Below are positions 17,112 to 26,924 of a DNA stretch of 64,000 bases, one piece after another. The translations under genes and the position numbers were made by a program. Location of the stretch: assembly GCF_015182315.1 (NCBI RefSeq), contig NZ_PRDL01000001.1, positions 806,001 to 870,000 of the forward strand, given 5' to 3'. Source of the DNA: Cellvibrio polysaccharolyticus. Lineage in GTDB: Bacteria; Pseudomonadota; Gammaproteobacteria; Pseudomonadales; Cellvibrionaceae. How positions within the stretch are numbered: position 1 is the stretch's first letter; each line of letters begins with the position of its first letter. The notes below the pieces were generated by a model. The model did not search any database. It was given only the letters and a program-made list of their open reading frames with translations, and had not been told where the DNA came from.

Positions 17112-18563
17112 TTACACGTTGTAAGTAGAAGAAGCTGTGTTGCCGCCGCGACCGGTCCAGTTGGTGTGGAAGAACTCACCGCGTGGTTTGTCAGTGCGCT
17201 CATAAGTGTGCGCACCGAAGTAATCGCGCTGTGCTTGCAGCAGGTTGGCTGGCAAGCGGGCAGTGCGGTAGCCGTCGAAGTAGGTCAGGGCTGAGGTGAT
17301 GGTCGGAGCAGGAATGCCGTTGGCAATGGCTGCTGCCGCTACACGACGCCAGCCAGCCTGGGCTGCATCAACGGTTTTCAGGAAGTACTCGTCCAGCAAC
17401 AGGTTGTTGAGGTCCGGGTTCTTGTCAAACGCTTCCTTGATGTTGCCGAGGAAAGAAGAGCGAATGATACAGCCGCCGCGCCACATCAGGGCGATGCCAC
17501 CGTAGTTCAGGTTCCAGCCGTATTCTTTGGCCGCCTCACGCATCAGCAGGTAGCCCTGAGCGTAAGAAACGATTTTTGAAGCGTAAAGTGCGTTGCGCAG
17601 GTCGTTGATAAAGGCTTTTTTGTCGCCTTCGAACTTCACTGCCGGGCCGCTGATCACTTTGGATGCAGCAACACGCTCGTCTTTTTGTGAAGACAGGCAG
17701 CGAGCGAATACGGCTTCGGAAATCAGGGTGAGCGGTACGCCCAGGTCCAGTGCGATAACACCGGTCCACTTGCCGGTACCTTTCTGGCCGGCGGTATCCA
17801 GAATCTTCTCAACCAGCGCTTCACCGTCTTCTTTGTAGCCGAGGATGTCGCGGGTGATTTCAACCAGGTAGCTGTCCAGTTCGCCAGTGTTCCACTCGGC
17901 GAAAACTTCGTGCATTTCGTCAGTGGTCAAACCCAGCAATTCCTTCATGATCTGGTAGGCTTCACAGATCAGCTGCATATCACCGTATTCGATACCGTTG
18001 TGCACCATTTTCACGAAATGGCCAGCACCGTTCTCGCCTACCCAATCACAGCAAGGGCTGCCATCGTCCACTTTGGCAGAAATGCCCTGGAAGATGTCTT
18101 TGACAAACGGCCAGGCTTCCGGAGAACCGCCAGGCATAATGGATGGGCCAGTCAGGGCGCCTTCTTCACCACCGGAAACACCGGTGCCGATGAAGCGCAG
18201 ACCTTTGCTCGCCAGGTAAGCGGTACGACGGTCAGTATCCGGGTAATGTGTGTTACCACCGTCGATAATGATGTCGCCTGCTTCCAGGTGAGGAATCAAT
18301 TGTTCGATAAAGTCATCAACTGCCTGGCCTGCTTTAACCATCAGCATAATTTTGCGTGGCTTGGCCAGTGACTGCACCAGTTCTTCAATGGAACGGGCAC
18401 CGCGAATGCTCTTGCCCTGGGCGCGACCGGCCAGGAAGTTGTCGACTTTGTCGACGGAGCGGTTGTAAGCAGTAACGGTGTAGCCTTTGCTGGCCATATT
18501 AAGAATCAGGTTTTCGCCCATCACGGCGAGGCCGACCAGCCCTATATCCGAAAGTGGTTTCAT
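17112..18563 (-). CDS. gnd: 6-phosphogluconate dehydrogenase (decarboxylating)
   Basis: 483 residues, the length of the long dimeric form. It oxidises 6-phosphogluconate to ribulose 5-phosphate with release of CO2 and reduction of NADP in the pentose phosphate pathway. The nucleotide-binding start is IGLVGLAVMGENL; substrate-site segments are GVSGGEEGA, KMVHNGIEYGDMQ and the family signature ILDTAGQKGTGKWT. Standard C-terminal segments (HTYERTDKPRGEFFHTNW) are intact. Single gene with its own terminator; it lies beyond the sugar dehydrogenase block, consistent with central sugar metabolism. Confidence 0.98.
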   Translation of the reverse strand: MKPLSDIGLVGLAVMGENLILNMASKGYTVTAYNRSVDKVDNFLAGRAQGKSIRGARSIEELVQSLAKPRKIMLMVKAGQAVDDFIEQLIPHLEAGDIIIDGGNTHYPDTDRRTAYLASKGLRFIGTGVSGGEEGALTGPSIMPGGSPEAWPFVKDIFQGISAKVDDGSPCCDWVGENGAGHFVKMVHNGIEYGDMQLICEAYQIMKELLGLTTDEMHEVFAEWNTGELDSYLVEITRDILGYKEDGEALVEKILDTAGQKGTGKWTGVIALDLGVPLTLISEAVFARCLSSQKDERVAASKVISGPAVKFEGDKKAFINDLRNALYASKIVSYAQGYLLMREAAKEYGWNLNYGGIALMWRGGCIIRSSFLGNIKEAFDKNPDLNNLLLDEYFLKTVDAAQAGWRRVAAAAIANGIPAPTITSALTYFDGYRTARLPANLLQAQRDYFGAHTYERTDKPRGEFFHTNWTGRGGNTASSTYNV

Positions 18564-18741
18564 AATGCAATTAGCCTATCGTCTGTGGTTGATACTTTGT
18601 CACGGAATGGCACCGCTCCCTTCTCCGGCAGCGCTCTCTTTTTAGGGCGGCTATTATTCATGTTTATATAAAAAAATAACAGCGGCAATCAGCCATATAT
18701 ATCGCTATATAAGCGATTGAGTGGCTCAATCGGGGCGATCT

Positions 18742-19860
18742 TTACACTTCTCTGCGTATTTTTCGTTTGCGGCGGTGCTGCGGATTAGCCTGTTGTGCCA
18801 GTGCCCAATCAATATGTTCCTGCACCATGGGTAAGCAATCCGGTCGTTTTTTGTGCAGTGCGGCGATGATGTCATCGGAGGAGGGGGCGTTGCCCAACCC
18901 CACGGCCAGATTGCGCAACCACTGCTGGTAGCCGATGCGACGAATCGCCGAGCCTTCGGTATGGGCCAGAAACTCGGCTTCCGTCCATTGGAAAAGTGTT
19001 AGCAGATCGCTGTTGGCGAGGCCGTGGCGAGGTTGAAATGCGCCTTCGCCGGTAAATTGGGCGTATTTATTCCAGGGACATATCGCCTGACAGTCATCGC
19101 AACCGAATATCCGGTTGCCGATCGGCTCGCGAAACTCCAGCGGGATGGCATCCTTGTTTTCGATGGTCAGGTAAGAGATGCAGCGCCTCGCATCCAGCTG
19201 GTAAGGCTCGGGAAAGGCGTCGGTGGGGCACACTTTCAGGCAGGCGGTGCAGTCGCCGCATCGGTTTACTTCTTCAGATACATCCACAGGCAAAGGCAGA
19301 AAGGTAAATATTTCGCCCAGGAAAAACCAGCTGCCCGCTTTGCTGTTAATGATCAGGGTGTGTTTGCCGGCCCAACCCAGCCCGGCTTTTTCTGCCAGAG
19401 GCCGCTCCATCACCGGTGCGCTGTCGACAAAGGCGCGGTTTTGCAAAATGCCTTTGCCGGGGTAACCGTCGGGCAGGGCATCGTCAATATTTTTGGCCAG
19501 TTGGGCAAGGCGTTTGCGAATCAGCTTGTGGTAATCGCGGCCCAGCGTATAGCGCGAGATATAGGCCTTATTGCTGTCTTTGAGGATGCGGATTTGTTCG
19601 GTGTCCGCCGGTAAATAATCCAGCCGTACCGAAATAACCCGTAAGGTTCCCGGTAGCAAATCGGCCGGGCGCGAGCGTTTGTTATCGTGGGCCGCGAGCC
19701 ATTCCATGGAGCCGTGATAACCCTTTTCCAGCCAGGCTTGCAGCTTTTGCTCCTGCACCGACAGGTCAATATCGGTAATGCCAACCTGCTGAAAGCCCAG
19801 CTCACGCCCCCAGCGTTTGATGTCAGCGGTGAGCTGATTAAGGTCGGGTTGGTCAGGCAT
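18742..19860 (-). CDS. queG: Epoxyqueuosine reductase
   Basis: 372 residues. Reduces epoxyqueuosine to queuosine in tRNA anticodons using cobalamin and iron-sulfur clusters. The two 4Fe-4S motifs are CGDCTACLKVCPTDAF and CDDCQAICPWNKY; the cobalamin domain segment includes GWAGKHTLIIN. The C-terminal HEAT-like tail (WLRNLAVGLGNAPSSDDIIAAL) is present. It is divergent from nnr, the arrangement in pseudomonads, where orn lies next on the other side; here 7 kb of other genes intervene. Confidence 0.97.
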   Translation of the reverse strand: MPDQPDLNQLTADIKRWGRELGFQQVGITDIDLSVQEQKLQAWLEKGYHGSMEWLAAHDNKRSRPADLLPGTLRVISVRLDYLPADTEQIRILKDSNKAYISRYTLGRDYHKLIRKRLAQLAKNIDDALPDGYPGKGILQNRAFVDSAPVMERPLAEKAGLGWAGKHTLIINSKAGSWFFLGEIFTFLPLPVDVSEEVNRCGDCTACLKVCPTDAFPEPYQLDARRCISYLTIENKDAIPLEFREPIGNRIFGCDDCQAICPWNKYAQFTGEGAFQPRHGLANSDLLTLFQWTEAEFLAHTEGSAIRRIGYQQWLRNLAVGLGNAPSSDDIIAALHKKRPDCLPMVQEHIDWALAQQANPQHRRKRKIRREV

Positions 19861-20080
19861 GACGGGAAGTAAACATGGCAGGGTGAAATGGGTTCAGGAT
19901 TGAGGCCGCTATTGTGCCAGAAACCGCCTGTGCCAACCAGGCGATGAGCTTGCGTTCAAAGCGAGGGCATTTTGTTACCGGCTGGCGCATTTCTTCTGTG
20001 CGGGAGTTTTAACGCCTGGCGGGCATCTTGCGTATAATCGTCGCCAATTCTGTCTTTTTCCTTTTGTTCGGGTTTTCTGC

Positions 20081-21601
20081 ATGGCGACCATTCGCTCGAT
20101 TGACAACAAAACGCCGTCGGCGGAGCTGTACACCGCTGCGCAAGTACGCGCTCTGGATCAGGCCATCATCGCTGGCGGTGTGCCGGGCATTCAATTAATG
20201 AAACGTGCCGCAAAGGCCGCCTTCGATGTTTTGCTGGCGCGTTTCGGTCAGCCGGATTTTATTCATGTATATACCGGCGGTGGCAATAATGGCGGTGATG
20301 GTTATGTGCTGGCCGGATTGGCCGCCGAGCGCCGTTTGCCGGTCGAGGTTGTTGCGGTGGTTGCCCCGGAAAAACTCACCGGCGATGCACGCCTGGCCTG
20401 GCAATTTGCCCTGCAAGCCGGCGTGAAAATTCGCTCTTTTGCCGCTGATGCTCCGCCTGCCTCCGGGATCGTGGTGGATGCCCTGCTGGGAATCGGTTTT
20501 AGCGGCGAGCTCCGCGCTGATACAGCGGCGGCCATTGAGCAGATCAACGCCAGCCATTTGCCGGTGCTGGCGCTGGACATTCCGTCCGGCCTCAACGCGG
20601 ATACCGGAGCGGCGGTTGCCGCCGCAGTGAGAGCGACAACAACCGTTACCTTCATCGGCCTCAAATGCGGTCTGGTCAGCGGTCGTGGCCCGGCCTTGTG
20701 TGGCGAGCTGGTGCTGGCGGATCTCCAGGTGTCAGAAGCGCACCGTCATGGCGTTACCCCTTCTGCGACCCTGTTGAATACCACCCGGTGTCTGGATTTG
20801 TTACAACGCCGTGCAGCCGATGCGCACAAAGGCGATTTTGGTCATGTGATGGTGATCGGCGGTGATGCCGGCTACGGTGGCGCGGCCTTGATGGCTGCGG
20901 AAGCGTCAGCCCGTGCCGGTGCCGGTTTGGTCAGCGTGGCAACCCGGCCTGAGCATGTCGCGGCGATTCTGGCGCGCCGTCCGGAAGTGATGGCTTGCGG
21001 TGTGGTGTCCGGCCAGGAGCTGGAGCCTTTGCTGGCGCGCCCGAGTGTGCTGGTTATTGGTCCGGGGTTGGGGCGTTCGCCCTGGTCTGAACAAATGTTG
21101 CAGCAAGCCATGAAAAGCGGCCTGCCGATGGTAGTTGATGCCGATGCGCTGAATATTATGGCGGCGGGTCGGGTGGTACCGACGGGCACCCGCCGCAATA
21201 ACTGGATTCTTACTCCGCACCCGGGCGAAGCTGCGCGCTTGCTGAATACCGGCACCGCCGATGTGCAACAACAACGCTACCAACAGGTAACCGCGCTGCA
21301 GCAACAATACGGTGGCGCGGTGATTCTTAAAGGTGCTGGCAGCCTGGTGGCTGATCAAAACGGCGAGGTTGGTGTAGTGACTGCGGGTAACCCGGGTATG
21401 GCCAGTGGCGGTATGGGCGATATTCTCAGTGGTTTGCTCGGTGGTTTGCTGGCACAAGGGTTATCGGTAGGCGATGCCGCCCGTCTGGGAGCTTGCTTGC
21501 ATGCAGAAGCTGCAGATCGCGCTGCGGTATTGCTCGGTGAGCGCAGCTTGCTGGCAACCGATTTGCTGCCCCAGGTGTGCGAATTGTTGCGTGGTCACTG
21601 A
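20081..21601 (+). CDS. nnr: Bifunctional NAD(P)H-hydrate epimerase/dehydratase
   Basis: 506 residues. Repairs hydrated NAD(P)H: the N-terminal YjeF_N domain (about 15-225) epimerises the R to the S hydrate (GGGNNGGDGYVLAGLAA, DALLGIGFSG, DIPSGLNADTG), and the C-terminal ADP-dependent dehydratase (about 240-500) restores NAD(P)H (KGDFGHVMVIGGDAGYGGA, TPHPGEAARLL, NPGMASGGMGDILSG). The start ATG at 20081 gives the usual length. It begins the tsaE-amiC-mutL-miaA-hfq run on the plus strand. Confidence 0.96.
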   Translation: MATIRSIDNKTPSAELYTAAQVRALDQAIIAGGVPGIQLMKRAAKAAFDVLLARFGQPDFIHVYTGGGNNGGDGYVLAGLAAERRLPVEVVAVVAPEKLTGDARLAWQFALQAGVKIRSFAADAPPASGIVVDALLGIGFSGELRADTAAAIEQINASHLPVLALDIPSGLNADTGAAVAAAVRATTTVTFIGLKCGLVSGRGPALCGELVLADLQVSEAHRHGVTPSATLLNTTRCLDLLQRRAADAHKGDFGHVMVIGGDAGYGGAALMAAEASARAGAGLVSVATRPEHVAAILARRPEVMACGVVSGQELEPLLARPSVLVIGPGLGRSPWSEQMLQQAMKSGLPMVVDADALNIMAAGRVVPTGTRRNNWILTPHPGEAARLLNTGTADVQQQRYQQVTALQQQYGGAVILKGAGSLVADQNGEVGVVTAGNPGMASGGMGDILSGLLGGLLAQGLSVGDAARLGACLHAEAADRAAVLLGERSLLATDLLPQVCELLRGH

Positions 21602-21638
21602 GTGAGTGAAATGATGCTTGAGCTTGTGGGATGAATAT

Positions 21639-22130
21639 ATGGCCAATTCAGTGATTCAGGCCGATGAATGGCTCATTCACGGCGAAGAGAATATGGTAGC
21701 GTTGGGGCGGCGTTTGGGGGATGTTTTATGCCGCCAGCCGGCCAGCGCGGTTATTTTTTTGCTGGGCGATCTCGGTGCCGGCAAAACGACGTTATCGCGC
21801 GGCATTCTCTATGCCTTTGGTCATTCCGGCGCGGTAAAAAGCCCTACCTATACGTTGGTTGAACCCTACCAGTTTGCCGATCGCCAGGTATTTCATTTTG
21901 ATTTGTATCGACTTGGCGACCCCGAAGAACTGGAATATATGGGAATTCGGGATTATTTTGTGCATAACAATGTCTGTTTATTGGAATGGCCGGTGCGTGG
22001 CGAAGGTTATTTGCCGCAACCGGATTTAATAATTGCCACGCATGTCAGTGGTCAAGGGCGTCTGGTAAAAGTGCAGGCTAACAGCGCATATGGTGTGCAA
22101 GTGCTTCGAGCGTTGCAGCAAACCGTCTGA
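21639..22130 (+). CDS. tsaE: tRNA threonylcarbamoyladenosine biosynthesis ATPase TsaE
   Basis: 163 residues from the ATG at 21639; a TTG seven codons earlier is the alternative. TsaE is the ATPase that drives the TsaBD complex in making t6A37 of ANN-decoding tRNAs. Walker A is GDLGAGKTT; family segments are VKSPTYTLVEPY, VFHFDLYRL and LLEWPVRG. It follows nnr by 37 bp and precedes amiC by about 25 bp, one transcriptional run. Confidence 0.96.
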   Translation: MANSVIQADEWLIHGEENMVALGRRLGDVLCRQPASAVIFLLGDLGAGKTTLSRGILYAFGHSGAVKSPTYTLVEPYQFADRQVFHFDLYRLGDPEELEYMGIRDYFVHNNVCLLEWPVRGEGYLPQPDLIIATHVSGQGRLVKVQANSAYGVQVLRALQQTV

Positions 22131-22153
22131 ATTAATATAAAGAGTATTTTTGG

Positions 22154-23632
22154 GTGCACATGGGTTTTTCTTCGATCAGTTCAATCAAAGCAGGAATTTA
22201 CGGGCGGCTGGCATTTGTGCTGACGCTGGCGGCGTGCTTTTTTCCTCCGCTATTACACGCTGCGCAAATTGACAGTGTGCGTGTCTGGCGCGCTCCCGAC
22301 CATACCCGCATTGTGTTTGACCTCAGCGCTCCGGTGGAGCACTCGGTGGCAACGCTGGCCGACCCTGAGCGTTTATTGGTGGTGGTTCCTTCTACCGCAT
22401 TAAAAGCATCGCTGGATAATTTGACGCTGGCGGATACGCCTATCTCTGCAATTCGCTTTTCTCACGATGGCCAGGACTTGCGGCTGGTTTTCGATTTGAA
22501 AAATAAAATTCAGCCGCGCAGTTTTATTCTGAAAAAACACGCCGATAAAGGCGATCGTCTGGTGGTGGATTTGCTGGATGATGTCAATGCTGCGCCGGTT
22601 GCAGCAACAGCCAATGCCCCGGCTCCGGCGGCCTCTTCTGCTCCGGCAACTGCTGCTACGCCGCCGCCAGCGAATCCGGTTTTACCGGCGGCAACGGTTA
22701 AACCCGCAGCCCCTTCTGCACCGCCACCGGCAGCAACCGCCAACCAGCGCAATATTGTGGTGGCGGTCGATGCGGGACACGGCGGTGAAGATCCTGGTGC
22801 GATTGGCCCCGGCCGCCTGCGCGAAAAAGATGTCACCCTGGCGATCAGTAAAGAACTGGTTGCAGCCATTAATGCCGAACGCGGTTTTGAAGCCAGGTTG
22901 GTGCGCACTGGTGATTATTTTATTCCGCTGAAAAAGCGCCGCGATCTGGCGCGCAACATGAAAGCCGATTTGTTTGTTTCCATCCATGCCGATGCTTTTA
23001 CCAAGCCATCGGCGCGCGGCGCTTCGGTGTTTGCCTTGTCCCGCCATGGCGCTACCAGTGAAACGGCACGCTTTCTGGCGCAGCGTGAAAACGAGTCGGA
23101 TCTTATCGGCGGCGTGGGCGGCATCAGTTTGGAAGATAAAGATCAGGTACTGGCCGGTGTGCTGGTGGACCTTTCCATGACCTCCACGCTGAACGACAGT
23201 TTGCGTGTCGGGCAGCAGGTTTTAAATTCCATGGGCAACATCGCCACCTTGCACAAGCGCCAGGTAGAGCAAGCGGGTTTTATGGTGCTGAAATCACCGG
23301 ATGTGCCTTCTATTCTGGTTGAGACCGGTTTTATCTCCAACCCGGAAGAAGCGCGCAAGCTGGGCACACCGGCCTATCGCAAACAAATGGCGCAATCGGT
23401 TTTCCGTGGCGTGCGGCAATATTTTTTCCAGAATCCACCGCCCGGTACTTTTATTGCCGCGCAGCGCGCCAGTGGTGCGCAAATGGTCAGTGAACATGTC
23501 ATCGCGCCGGGTGACACCTTGTCAGCCATTGCTCGCCGCTACAATGTGTCGGTGAACCAATTGGCGGCGCACAACGGTATGAAAAATCACTCCATCAAGG
23601 TTGGCCAAACGCTTAAAATTCCTGCCTCCTGA
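22154..23632 (+). CDS. amiC: N-acetylmuramoyl-L-alanine amidase with AMIN and LysM domains
   Basis: About 492 residues. Periplasmic enzyme that cleaves the peptide from murein to separate daughter cells. Order: signal peptide (FVLTLAACFFPPLLHA), AMIN septal-targeting domain (about 38-140), Ala/Pro linker (about 145-198), Zn-dependent Amidase_3 domain (about 200-420) with VVAVDAGHGGEDPGAIG, SIHADAF and VETGFISNPEEA, and a C-terminal LysM (APGDTLSAIARRYN). The LysM makes it more like pseudomonad AmiB than Escherichia coli AmiC, so the symbol is by domain analogy. The GTG at 22154 has AAGAG 9 bases upstream; the ATG at 22160 is the alternative. Confidence 0.93.
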   Translation: MHMGFSSISSIKAGIYGRLAFVLTLAACFFPPLLHAAQIDSVRVWRAPDHTRIVFDLSAPVEHSVATLADPERLLVVVPSTALKASLDNLTLADTPISAIRFSHDGQDLRLVFDLKNKIQPRSFILKKHADKGDRLVVDLLDDVNAAPVAATANAPAPAASSAPATAATPPPANPVLPAATVKPAAPSAPPPAATANQRNIVVAVDAGHGGEDPGAIGPGRLREKDVTLAISKELVAAINAERGFEARLVRTGDYFIPLKKRRDLARNMKADLFVSIHADAFTKPSARGASVFALSRHGATSETARFLAQRENESDLIGGVGGISLEDKDQVLAGVLVDLSMTSTLNDSLRVGQQVLNSMGNIATLHKRQVEQAGFMVLKSPDVPSILVETGFISNPEEARKLGTPAYRKQMAQSVFRGVRQYFFQNPPPGTFIAAQRASGAQMVSEHVIAPGDTLSAIARRYNVSVNQLAAHNGMKNHSIKVGQTLKIPAS

Positions 23633-23661
23633 TCCTTGCCTGCCCAACATCGGTTTTGCCC

Positions 23662-25536
23662 ATGAACAGAATCAAATTGCTTACGCCTCGCCTCGCCAAC
23701 CAGATCGCGGCGGGTGAGGTGGTCGAGCGACCGTCGTCGGTTATTAAAGAGCTGTTGGAAAACAGCCTGGATGCCGGCGCAACGCGTCTGGATATTGATA
23801 TCGAAGAAGGTGGTATCAAACTCATGCGGGTGCGCGACAACGGCTCGGGCATTGAGCGCGACGATCTGCCGCTGGCGCTCAGCCGCCACGCCACCAGCAA
23901 AATTTACGAATTGGATGATCTGGAAGCGGTGGCAACACTCGGCTTTCGCGGTGAAGCACTTGCCAGTATCAGCTCGGTTGCGCGCCTCGCGTTAATTACC
24001 AGCACCAACGATGATGCCAGTGGCTGGCAGGCAGTGGCCGAAGGCCGTGACATGGAAACCGATGTATCGCCTGCACCGCATCCTCGCGGTACTACCGTTG
24101 AAGTGCGCGATTTGTTTTTTAATACACCGGCGCGGCGCAAATTTATGCGCACCGAAAAAACCGAGTACAACCATCTTGAAGAGGTCGTAAAACGTCTCGC
24201 GCTGTCCCGGTTTGATGTGGCTTTCAATTTGCGCCATAACGGGCGCATGGTGTACGCATGGCGCGCCGGTGATTCGCAGCTGGAGCAGGAGCGCCGTGTC
24301 GCTCAGGTGTGCGGTCCGGCATTTATGGAAAATGCTGTGCACATTGATATCGAACGCAACGGTATGCGTTTGTGGGGGTGGGTTGCGCTGCCCACGTTTT
24401 CTCGCAGCCAGGCAGATTTGCAACACTTTTATGTGAATGGCCGGTCGATCCGCGACAAGCTGGTGGGGCACGCGGTGCGTCAGGCGTTTCAGGATGTGTT
24501 GTTTAACGGTCGCCATCCTGCTTTTGTTTTGTATTTTGAGTTGGATCCGTCAACCGTGGATGTGAATGTGCATCCCACCAAACATGAAGTGCGCTTTCGC
24601 GATAACCGCAACGTGCACGATTTTATCTACAGCAGTTTGCACCATGCGCTGGCTCGCGTTACGCCGGAAGATACACTGGCAAAATCAGCAGATGCCGGTA
24701 GTGAGTCGCCGCTGCTTCCCGCCACCGGTGTTGCTATTGGCGAGTTTCAGGGACAAGAAAAACTGGGGCTGGCCAGCGCGGCGGTAAACACCGGTGAGCC
24801 TGCGGCGGCGCCATCTTCCGGCATGCAATATTCATCGCCCGCGTCGCCCGCCTATCGCTCCGGTGGTTTTTCCAGCGTGGCGGCGGGCGAGCAAATGCGT
24901 CGTTATCAGGAATTGCATCAGCCTGCCGGGTTGCCGGAAAACCAGGATGATATTCCGCCGCTGGGTTATGCGATTGCGCAATTGAAAGGCATTTTTATTC
25001 TGGCAGAAAATGCCCAGGGTTTGATTATTGTGGACATGCACGCGGCCCACGAGCGGATTGTGTATGAGCGGATGAAAAAATCCTTCGCGACGGGTGGTTT
25101 GCAAACGCAGCCTTTGCTGGTGCCGGAAAGTATTGCGGTCAGCCAGAAAGAAGCGGATTACGCAGAGCAACACGCCGATATTTTTCGCAACCTGGGTTTT
25201 GAATTGCAGCGCGCCGGGCCGGAGAGTTTGTTAATTCGGCAAATTCCGGTGATTCTCAACAAAGCCAAAGTGGAGCAATTGGTGCGCGATGTACTGGCCG
25301 ATCTTATCGAGCACGGCAGCAGTGAGCGCATCACGCATCACATTAATGAAATTCTCGGCACCATGGCCTGTCATGGTTCGGTGCGTGCCAATCGTCGTCT
25401 CACCATTCCGGAAATGAACGCACTGTTGCGCGATATGGAAATGACCGAGCGCAGCGGTCAGTGCAACCACGGCCGCCCCACCTGGGCGATGCAATCACTC
25501 GATGAACTCGACAAACTGTTTATGCGTGGGCAATAA
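23662..25536 (+). CDS. mutL: DNA mismatch repair protein MutL
   Basis: 624 residues. Couples MutS mismatch recognition to strand removal. The start ATG 23662 gives the family start NRIKLLTPRLANQIAAGEVVERP. The GHKL ATPase domain has ENSLDAGA, RVRDNGSGI, RHATSKI and TLGFRGEAL. The C-terminal domain contains DMHAAHERIVYE, matching the metal-dependent nicking pattern D-x-H-A-x-x-E-x4-E, and the zinc-site segments ACHGSVRA and QCNHGRPTW. So this MutL is predicted to be an endonuclease, unlike the MutH-dependent Escherichia coli one. It precedes miaA by 3 bp. Confidence 0.97.
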   Translation: MNRIKLLTPRLANQIAAGEVVERPSSVIKELLENSLDAGATRLDIDIEEGGIKLMRVRDNGSGIERDDLPLALSRHATSKIYELDDLEAVATLGFRGEALASISSVARLALITSTNDDASGWQAVAEGRDMETDVSPAPHPRGTTVEVRDLFFNTPARRKFMRTEKTEYNHLEEVVKRLALSRFDVAFNLRHNGRMVYAWRAGDSQLEQERRVAQVCGPAFMENAVHIDIERNGMRLWGWVALPTFSRSQADLQHFYVNGRSIRDKLVGHAVRQAFQDVLFNGRHPAFVLYFELDPSTVDVNVHPTKHEVRFRDNRNVHDFIYSSLHHALARVTPEDTLAKSADAGSESPLLPATGVAIGEFQGQEKLGLASAAVNTGEPAAAPSSGMQYSSPASPAYRSGGFSSVAAGEQMRRYQELHQPAGLPENQDDIPPLGYAIAQLKGIFILAENAQGLIIVDMHAAHERIVYERMKKSFATGGLQTQPLLVPESIAVSQKEADYAEQHADIFRNLGFELQRAGPESLLIRQIPVILNKAKVEQLVRDVLADLIEHGSSERITHHINEILGTMACHGSVRANRRLTIPEMNALLRDMEMTERSGQCNHGRPTWAMQSLDELDKLFMRGQ

Positions 25537-25539
25537 CCT

Positions 25540-26529
25540 GTGACTGATTCTGCTACACACACACGTCCTGTGGTTATTTTTTTGATGGGGCCAACCGCGT
25601 CCGGTAAAACCGATCTGGCGATGGCGCTGCGTGATCACCTGCCGGTTGAATTAATCAGTGTTGATTCGGCGTTGGTGTATCGCGGCATGGACATTGGTTC
25701 GGCAAAGCCTTCGCTGGCCGAGCAGGCGCGTGCGCCGCATCGGCTGATTGATATCCGCGACCCCTCGCAACCTTATTCGGCGGCCGATTTTTGTGCTGAC
25801 GCCGAACGGGAAATTGCCGACATTATTGCCGCCGGAAAAATACCGCTACTGGTTGGCGGCACCATGCTGTATTTCAAAGCGTTACTGGATGGGCTGGCAG
25901 CCATGCCAGAGGCCGACCCGGTGGTGCGTGCTGCCATTGAGCAGGACGCCGCGCTGCACGGGTGGCCTTATGTGCACGAGCAGTTGGCGCAGGTGGATCC
26001 GGAAATAGCGGCAGAAATTCATCCCAATCATTCGCAGCGATTAAGTCGGGCGTTGGAGGTTTATCGCGTCAGTGGCATCACCATGACCGAGCTGCGAAAA
26101 AAACAGCAACAACAATCGGTAGCGCCCTTTACCGAGCGCTTTAATGTGTTGCAAATGGCTATCGCGCCGCGCAACAGAAGCGTCTTGCATCAGCGCATTG
26201 AAGCGCGCTTTCTGAAAATGATGACGCACGGGCTGGTTGAAGAAGTGCAGCAATTGCACGCTCGCGCTGATCTTCATGCAGATTTGCCGGCAATACGAGC
26301 GGTGGGTTATCGCCAGGTGTGGGATTATCTCGATGGAAAAATATCGCAGGACGAAATGGTCGAGCGGGGTATAATCGCCACCCGCCAATTGGCTAAACGA
26401 CAGTTAACCTGGTTGCGCGGCTGGCCTGATCTATACTGGTTGTACACTGACCGCGAGGATGGTATTTCACACTCTCATGAAGAAATTGTGGCTTATGCCT
26501 TGAATTTTGTTCGTGGCGGAGCCATATAA
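25540..26529 (+). CDS. miaA: tRNA dimethylallyltransferase
   Basis: 329 residues from a GTG start 3 bp after mutL. Adds a dimethylallyl group to N6 of A37 in tRNAs reading UNN codons. P-loop GPTASGKTDLA, then SVDSALVYRGMDIGSAKP, RLIDIRDP, LLVGGTMLYFKALLDGLA and RAVGYRQVWDYL mark the family. The mutL-miaA-hfq order is conserved in gammaproteobacteria. Confidence 0.97.
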   Translation: MTDSATHTRPVVIFLMGPTASGKTDLAMALRDHLPVELISVDSALVYRGMDIGSAKPSLAEQARAPHRLIDIRDPSQPYSAADFCADAEREIADIIAAGKIPLLVGGTMLYFKALLDGLAAMPEADPVVRAAIEQDAALHGWPYVHEQLAQVDPEIAAEIHPNHSQRLSRALEVYRVSGITMTELRKKQQQQSVAPFTERFNVLQMAIAPRNRSVLHQRIEARFLKMMTHGLVEEVQQLHARADLHADLPAIRAVGYRQVWDYLDGKISQDEMVERGIIATRQLAKRQLTWLRGWPDLYWLYTDREDGISHSHEEIVAYALNFVRGGAI

Positions 26530-26637
26530 TAGAGCTGTGAGAATCCTAGTCAGAGTTTCATACTTGCTCCACCCCCTTCCAACAGCATTCGGAAGACTTA
26601 GGTGGGTTACTTTTGTTATCTACATTGGAGAATAAAC

Positions 26638-26907
26638 ATGTCAAAAGGGCATAGTTTACAAGACCCTTACCTGAACGTCCTGAGAAAGGAACGTGTACCG
26701 GTATCCATTTACCTCGTAAATGGCATCAAGTTACAAGGTCAGGTTGAGTCATTTGATCAGTTTGTCGTGCTGTTGAAAAATACCGTCAGCCAGATGGTAT
26801 ACAAGCACGCTATCTCCACCGTTGTTCCTTCTCGTGCTGTACGCGTTCCTCTGCTCAATGCTGCAGGCGAACTCGAAGGTGAAGAAGACGAGCAAGCCGA
26901 GCAGTAA
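26638..26907 (+). CDS. hfq: RNA chaperone Hfq
   Basis: 89 residues. Hexameric Sm-like protein that pairs small RNAs with messenger RNAs. The Sm1 motif spans VSIYLVNGIKLQGQVESFDQ and Sm2 contains YKHAISTVVPSR. The N-terminal SLQDPYLN is invariant in the family. A short acidic tail (EGEEDEQAEQ) follows. The ATG at 26638 has TTGGAGAA upstream; the open frame begins 12 codons earlier but those residues are not family-like. The 108-bp gap after miaA can hold an own promoter. Confidence 0.98.
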   Translation: MSKGHSLQDPYLNVLRKERVPVSIYLVNGIKLQGQVESFDQFVVLLKNTVSQMVYKHAISTVVPSRAVRVPLLNAAGELEGEEDEQAEQ

Positions 26908-26924
26908 TCCCTCGAGGTAACTAC

